Origin: Ruminococcus sp.
GTDB lineage: Bacteria; Bacillota; Clostridia; Oscillospirales; Ruminococcaceae
Direction: 5' to 3'
DNA length: 43,628 nucleotides
Assembly: GCA_031262495.1 (NCBI GenBank)
Contig: JAISHV010000045.1
Location: forward strand, 1 to 43,628
Shown here in pieces: positions 39,626 through 43,628 of this stretch. The notes under the pieces were generated by a model. The model ran no database searches. It saw nothing but the letters and a program-made list of their open reading frames with translations, and was not told the DNA's origin. Position numbers and translations under genes: made by a program. The first letter of the stretch is position 1, and each line of letters begins with the position of its first letter.

Positions 39626-41392
39626 TTGTCTCTTGACGGTGCCTACCTTTCCGCTGTAAAGGCGGAAACGTCAGTTTTAATCGGCGGGCGTATTGATAAA
39701 ATCAATGAGCCTACCCCTGATACTATAGTGATTTCTATGCGCAAAGGCGGTTCTGTGCATAGGCTTTTGCTGTCGGCTGAACACAATGCCGCACGGGTTT
39801 CGCTTCTAAAGACCGCTCCCGAAAATCCCGCTTCGCCGCCTATGTTTTGTATGCTTATGCGCAAACATTTAGGCGGCGGACGGCTTGTTAACATTCGCCA
39901 GCCCGGTCTTGAACGCATTTTGCATTTTGACTTTGAGGCAATAAACGAACTCGGCGACCTCACGCGCCTCACCCTCGCCTGTGAGGTTATGGGCAAATAT
40001 TCAAACGTAATCCTCATAGACAGCGGCGGAAAAATCATTGACAGTCTGCGCCGTATTGATGTTTCTACATTCGCCGACAGAATGGTCTTACCCGGGCTGA
40101 TTTATGAGCTGCCGCCGCGCCCCGATAGGCTTGATTTCAGAAATTTTGAGTTTGCGGATTTTCTCACTCGCTTACATGAAACGTCCGGCGATACCGCGAA
40201 ACGCCTGATAACTATTTTTGAGGGCATTTCCCCGATTTTGGCGCGTGAATGGATTTACTCTGCTTACGGCAACGACGATTTGTCGGATTCACACCCGGAA
40301 ATTTTATTTGAAGAAATTAAAAAATGCGCCGAAACTTTGAAAAATAATGAAATTGCCCCGTCCCTAACGGTAACGCCTGACGGCTTGTTCAAAGATTTTA
40401 CATTTATTGAAATAAAACAATACGGCGACTTGATGCGCGTTATAAATAAGCCCTCAGCCTGTGAGCTCCTTGAATATTTTTATCTTGAGCGCGACACGGC
40501 GGTGCGCTTAAAACAGCGTTCAAAGGATTTAGATAAATTCCTGATTAATACGGAAGAACGCATACGCGGGCGCATTTCAGCGCAAACCCTTGAGATAGAA
40601 GAATGTGGCAAACGTTTCGCCTTAAAAACCAAGGGCGATTTGATTTCGGCGAATCTATACCGAATGTGTCAGGGCGACAGCCGGCTTGTTTGTGAAAACT
40701 TTTATGAAGAAGACAGCCCACAAGTGACAATCGACCTCGATATACGCCTGACACCGCCGCAAAATGCCCAAAAATTCTATGCTGAATATAAAAAGGCGGA
40801 AACCCGCGAGCGGATTTTGAACGAACAGATAAAAAAGGGGAATATCGAACTCCGCTATATCGAGAGCGTTTTTGATGCCCTGACGCGCACGGAGACAGAA
40901 GCGGAGATTGAAGAACTGCGCATGGAACTCACCCGCGAGGGTTATTTGAAGCCGACAAAGAAAGATACTCTAAAAAAACGCCCGAAGCTTTCCGCGCCGA
41001 TAAAGATTATTTCGCCCGACGGCTTTGAAATCCTTGTGGGGAAAAATAATACGCAGAACGACTTGTTGACGACAAAAATTGCCGAAAAGACGGATATTTG
41101 GTTTCACACAAAAAATATCACAGGCTCACACGTAATTTTGCGGACAAACGGCAACTCCGAAGTGCCCGAAAGTACGCTTATTTTCGCGGCAGAGACAGCC
41201 GCCTACTACAGCAAAGCCCGGAATTCCTCACAAGTACCGGTCGATATGGTGACGGCGCGCTATGTAAAAAAACCGAACGGAGCTAAACCCGGGATGGTTA
41301 TTTTCACCAATAATAGGACATTATTTGTTAAACCAGAGGACAACACAGAAATCAACACAGAAATCAGATATCAGAAGTCAGAAGACAGATAA
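39626..41392 (+). CDS. rqcH: RqcH/NFACT family ribosome quality-control protein
   Basis: Binds stalled 50S-peptidyl-tRNA and adds C-terminal alanine tails that mark the chain for ClpXP; once annotated as fibronectin-binding protein. 588 aa from TTG 39626 (MSLDGAYLSAVKAETSVLIG). This start is favoured because AAAGGAAAC lies 6 bases upstream and everything before it in frame is repeat sequence. NFACT-N covers about 1-250, with LERILHFDF where D97/R98 lie in the B. subtilis protein (here E-R); a helical coiled coil follows, and NFACT-R is near 460-560 (TDIWFHTKNITGSHVILR). The last 16 residues (NTEINTEIRYQKSEDR) come from family C repeats. Confidence 0.92.
   Translation: MSLDGAYLSAVKAETSVLIGGRIDKINEPTPDTIVISMRKGGSVHRLLLSAEHNAARVSLLKTAPENPASPPMFCMLMRKHLGGGRLVNIRQPGLERILHFDFEAINELGDLTRLTLACEVMGKYSNVILIDSGGKIIDSLRRIDVSTFADRMVLPGLIYELPPRPDRLDFRNFEFADFLTRLHETSGDTAKRLITIFEGISPILAREWIYSAYGNDDLSDSHPEILFEEIKKCAETLKNNEIAPSLTVTPDGLFKDFTFIEIKQYGDLMRVINKPSACELLEYFYLERDTAVRLKQRSKDLDKFLINTEERIRGRISAQTLEIEECGKRFALKTKGDLISANLYRMCQGDSRLVCENFYEEDSPQVTIDLDIRLTPPQNAQKFYAEYKKAETRERILNEQIKKGNIELRYIESVFDALTRTETEAEIEELRMELTREGYLKPTKKDTLKKRPKLSAPIKIISPDGFEILVGKNNTQNDLLTTKIAEKTDIWFHTKNITGSHVILRTNGNSEVPESTLIFAAETAAYYSKARNSSQVPVDMVTARYVKKPNGAKPGMVIFTNNRTLFVKPEDNTEINTEIRYQKSEDR
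41338..41392 (+). repeat. Family C tandem repeat encoding the RqcH tail
   Basis: Units ACACAGAAATCA and CAGAAGTCAGAAGACAGA end at GACAGATAATGAACGCC, the same end as at the ROK gene. Confidence 0.85.
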
Positions 41393-41435
41393 TGAACGCC
41401 TTGATTATCATTAAACCGCACAGTTTTTAGAATGT

Positions 41436-41464
41436 GCGGGCGACCGAGGGCGGTCGCCCCTACA
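41436..41464. repeat. Family D palindrome
   Basis: GGGCGACCG (41438-41446) pairs with CGGTCGCCC (41451-41459), loop AGGG, then CTACA. It lies 45 bp after rqcH. Confidence 0.8.
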
Positions 41465-41519
41465 GAAGAGGTATTCGCTGCCGCGTAGGTAGTCAACGAA
41501 AATATTAAAATCGCTACCA

Positions 41520-41777
41520 GACCGCCACCATGTCGCCACAGGGGGGGTGGGGGAGGGAGGTGTCGGAGGATAGGGGGAGAGGGGGCGGCGGGGTAATACC
41601 GCCTCAGATAGCCGCCCCCTCTCCCCCTGTCCTCTGACAAATTCATGCAAACGTGACATTCACGACATTCATATTGACATTCATATGACATTCATTCTGA
41701 CATTCAAACGGACATTCACAGACATTCATATAACATTCATACGACATTCATTCTGACATTCAAACGCGACATTCACA
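41520..41777 (+). repeat. Family A element, copy 4
   Basis: Plus-strand order: G-rich tract, 29-bp stem (41561-41589 with 41611-41639; two G.U pairs, no mismatch), 21-nt loop, ATGCAAACGTGACATTCAC, then the longest array: about ten GACATTCA-like units at intervals of 9-13 bp ending near 41777, 28 bp before the pyrC -35 box. No gene is seen in the 680-bp gap 41393-42072 beyond repeats and the pyrC leader. Confidence 0.85.
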
Positions 41778-41804
41778 TGAAAAAATGATTTTTTTCAAAA
41801 CCCC

Positions 41805-41890
41805 TTGACATTCCCCTCCGTATATGCTATAATAAACGAGGTTGCAAAAATCAAACGCCTTTAGGAGTAATCCCGATGGGCGTTTTGTTA
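41805..41890 (+). promoter_or_regulatory. Promoter and attenuator-like hairpin ahead of pyrC
   Basis: TTGACA (41805-41810), 17 bases, TATAAT (41828-41833) is a perfect consensus. Transcription from about 41840 would soon meet AAACGCC (41853-41859) pairing with GGCGTTT (41879-41885) and a T4 run, a short intrinsic-terminator shape. The loop contains AATCCCGATGGGCG, which partly resembles the PyrR-binding consensus (11 of 14 by eye). It may be an attenuator for pyrC or a small RNA; pyrC begins 180 bp later. Confidence 0.6.
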
Positions 41891-41921
41891 TACTAATATG
41901 CAATAAAAAATGAAATGATGT

Positions 41922-41992
41922 GCGGGCGGGCGAGGGCGCCCGCCCCTACGGAACAATAGAACTCTGTAGGGGCGACCGCCCTCGGTCGCCCG
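41922..41992. repeat. Two family D palindromes, inverted
   Basis: First unit: GGGCGGGCG/CGCCCGCCC then CTACGG. Second unit: TGTAGGGGCGACCGCC with CGGTCGCCCG (41965-41992). They lie between the attenuator-like hairpin and pyrC. Confidence 0.75.
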
Positions 41993-42072
41993 TTGTTTCG
42001 GAAAAATTTAATCAATTCTTTAAATGCATATTTGTATTATAACTATTTGAATCTTTTTGGTGGAGGTAAAAA

Positions 42073-43143
42073 ATGAACATCGTGAAAATACCTGCTTTTT
42101 TTGACCTCCATGTCCATTTCAGAGACCCGGGATTTACCGAAAAAGAAACGCTTCAAACCGGGAGCGAAGCGGCTTTTTACGGCGGCTATTCCGATGTTGT
42201 CACTATGCCTAATACTAACCCGCCTGTCGATAACGCGCAAACTATTCAGTTTATAAATACGGCAAAAACCCGTGTAAAAATCCATACCGCCGCCTGTATC
42301 ACAGAGGGTATGCGGGGCGAAAAGCTTGCAGATTTCTCTCTATATAAAGAAAACGGCGTAAGAATTATTACAGATGACGGAAAACCTGTAAAAAATAATC
42401 GCCTTATGCTTGAGGCTTTTATCGAAGCCGAAAAATACGGCTTGCTTATCGCCGACCATTGTGAAGACCTTGATATTATAAACGGCGGTATCGTGAATGA
42501 CGGTGAAATTTCACGCGCATTAGGTTTAAAAGGCATGAACCGTCTGTCGGAAGAACTCCTCACTATGCGCGATATTCAGCTTGCAGAATATACTCATGGG
42601 GCTGTCCACATTTGTCATGTTTCAACGGCAAAATCTTTGCAGATGATACGTGAAGCCAAGGAGCGCGGCGTTCGGGTAACCTGTGAAACCGCTCCGCATT
42701 ATTTTGTATATACCGACGAAAAAATCACAAAACTTGATGCCGACTACCGCATGAACCCGCCGCTGAGGACCGAGAGTGACCGCAAAGCGGTTGTAGAAGC
42801 CATTAAAGATGGCACAATCGACTGTATAGCCACCGACCACGCCCCGCATACGCCGAATGAAAAGGCAGATTTCATTACCGCACCGAATGGGGTTATAGGG
42901 CTTGAGACAGCGTTCGCCGCTTCTTATACTTATTTGGTAAAAACAGGTGAAATTACATTTGAAAAGCTCATAGATTTGATGTCAAGAAATCCTCGGAACA
43001 TTTACGGTTTGACTGATGAACCTCCGCTGATTGAAGTTGACCTTGACGAAAAATGGGTTGTAGAGCCGGAAAAATTACATTCTAAAGGGCGTAATTGTGT
43101 GTTTAAGGGTGAAATTTTGTATGGTAAGGTTTTGCGTGATTAG
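42073..43143 (+). CDS. pyrC: Dihydroorotase
   Basis: Cyclises carbamoyl aspartate to dihydroorotate, third step of pyrimidine synthesis. 356 aa, shorter than the usual 420-430 aa of Firmicutes class I enzymes. Metal histidines H13 and H15 (DLHVHFRDPG); VTMPNTNPPVD binds substrate; TDDGKP has Asp where other amidohydrolases carry a carbamylated Lys, as in class I dihydroorotases; then ADHCED, ICHVST and the catalytic D255 in IATDHAPHTP. GGAGGT lies 6 bases before the ATG. It is 13.5 kb from carB; no other pyr gene is seen. Promoter and leader at 41805-41890. Confidence 0.95.
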   Translation: MNIVKIPAFFDLHVHFRDPGFTEKETLQTGSEAAFYGGYSDVVTMPNTNPPVDNAQTIQFINTAKTRVKIHTAACITEGMRGEKLADFSLYKENGVRIITDDGKPVKNNRLMLEAFIEAEKYGLLIADHCEDLDIINGGIVNDGEISRALGLKGMNRLSEELLTMRDIQLAEYTHGAVHICHVSTAKSLQMIREAKERGVRVTCETAPHYFVYTDEKITKLDADYRMNPPLRTESDRKAVVEAIKDGTIDCIATDHAPHTPNEKADFITAPNGVIGLETAFAASYTYLVKTGEITFEKLIDLMSRNPRNIYGLTDEPPLIEVDLDEKWVVEPEKLHSKGRNCVFKGEILYGKVLRD

Positions 43144-43146
43144 AAA

Positions 43147-43162
43147 TGTTCCACGTGGAACA
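43147..43162. promoter_or_regulatory. parS-like palindrome
   Basis: TGTTCCACGTGGAACA, a perfect 16-bp palindrome 3 bases after the pyrC stop codon. It differs from the Bacillus parS consensus TGTTTCACGTGAAACA only at one symmetric pair; C at that half-site position is tolerated in natural parS sites. Candidate ParB/Spo0J binding site. Confidence 0.65.
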
Positions 43163-43176
43163 ATTCATAATACCAA

Positions 43177-43316
43177 TGTAGGGGCGGGCGCCCCGCCCGC
43201 CCGCATATTCTAAAACACTTTATTTTAGAACAACACATGATTTTTTTAATTGGCAGTTTGTGCGTTTAAGGCATAGCATTTTTATAGTACGGGCGGGCGG
43301 GGGCGCCCGCCCCTAC
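43177..43316. repeat. Two family D palindromes after pyrC
   Basis: TGTAGGGGCGGGCG with CGCCCGCC (43177-43204) and GGGCGGGCGG with CGCCCGCCCCTAC (43290-43316). Between them TTCTAAAA/TTTTAGAA forms an 8-bp hairpin that may help end the pyrC transcript. No gene is seen from 43144 to the end. Confidence 0.7.
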
Positions 43317-43344
43317 TACGCTGTAAAATCTAAAAATTTACTTT

Positions 43345-43522
<178 letters not shown>

Positions 43523-43628
43523 GAGAGGCGAGAAGGAGGTGGCAAACTAGAACAAAGGAGGAAGTGTACGCAACACAGTGTCTGAAAGTGGCATGATCGT
43601 AGGTAACGAGTGAGAATATGTTCCATAG
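43523..43628. other. Unexplained tail, possibly chimeric
   Basis: 106 bases after the C-run with composition unlike the neighbouring repeats and no frame, repeat or RNA feature recognised. Probably misjoined or low-quality sequence. Confidence 0.5.

Noticed and set aside
41371-41691. Cys- or Pro-rich open frames in family A copies (also 5206-5400, 15890-16114, 43330-43626)
   Set aside because: They are translations of the GACATTCA array and G-rich stem and differ in frame between copies.
41640-41777. GACATTCA array as a CRISPR array
   Set aside because: Units are 8 bp with 1-5 bp between them; there are no 23-40 bp repeats or spacers and no cas genes.

Overview
The window looks like a gene-dense, mid-to-low-GC chromosome fragment of an uncultivated Firmicute, most likely class Clostridia. 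The basis is the gene content (tig-clpP-clpX without lon alongside, HemZ, a YlmC/YmxH-type PRC-barrel protein, a DUF1700 protein, RqcH, a [FeFe]-hydrogenase-like sensor), TTGACA-N17-TATAAT promoters and purine-rich ribosome binding sites. No phage, transposase, integrase or CRISPR genes are seen. The organism assignment is inference; no marker gene was searched.

Layout. Every gene from 1 to 23.2 kb is on the minus strand and every protein gene from 23.3 to 43.1 kb is on the plus strand, so transcription diverges from a short gap at 23213-23348. Reading outwards on the left arm: a 110-aa orphan, polA, a DUF1700 membrane protein, a PRC-barrel protein, manA, a ROK sugar kinase, a small membrane-anchored protein, an MscS channel, a hydrogenase-like Fe-S protein, a HAD phosphatase, two GT2/TPR glycosyltransferases (three GT2 domains), pth-thrC, a metallophosphoesterase, tig-clpP-clpX, and the first two thirds of hemZ, cut by the window edge. 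On the right arm: a penicillin-binding protein, carB, a 61-aa orphan, ilvE, initiator tRNA-Met, a 135-aa orphan, a secreted BspA/InlB-repeat protein, a CZB chemoreceptor, tRNA-Leu (minus), ileS, rqcH and pyrC. Most of it is housekeeping: protein quality control (ClpXP, trigger factor, RqcH, Pth), pyrimidine synthesis (carB, pyrC), amino-acid metabolism (thrC, ilvE), translation and DNA repair. The surface or sensing genes are the exceptions.

The unusual part lies between the genes. At least five families of short repeats fill almost every gap. Family A (5 copies, about 230-270 bp) has a G-rich 27-29 bp hairpin followed by an array of GACATTCA units. In the four intact copies the hairpin pairs best, using G.U wobbles, when read in the direction of the flanking genes, and the array sits just upstream of the next gene. 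Family B (6 copies, 30.2-39.6 kb) has a variable GC-rich small-loop hairpin, a TATCGCGATGGAAGT-like box, a 16-17 nt spacer and the tail ATGCTCACCGCGTAGAAG. Its hairpin starts on the first base after both tRNAs and after the ileS stop codon. Family C is a 7-8 nt tandem repeat (AGAAGTCAGAGGTC type, or an AGATGTTAG type) that supplies the last residues of several unrelated proteins. Family D is a set of TGTAGGGGCG...CGCCCCTACA palindromes with covarying arms. Family E is one cluster of six hairpins with 2-3 nt loops, three of them closed by an outer stem into a near-perfect cloverleaf. Stem pairing is kept while sequence changes in A, B and D, which points to selected or templated secondary structure. 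These repeats are the best candidates here for something not yet described.

A 16-bp parS-like palindrome follows pyrC. The last 200 bases (40 consecutive G, then C-rich sequence, then 106 unrelated bases) look like a sequencing or assembly failure at a family A hairpin and should not be trusted. All pairings, promoter spacings and repeat alignments were read by eye; no searches or folding programs were run.
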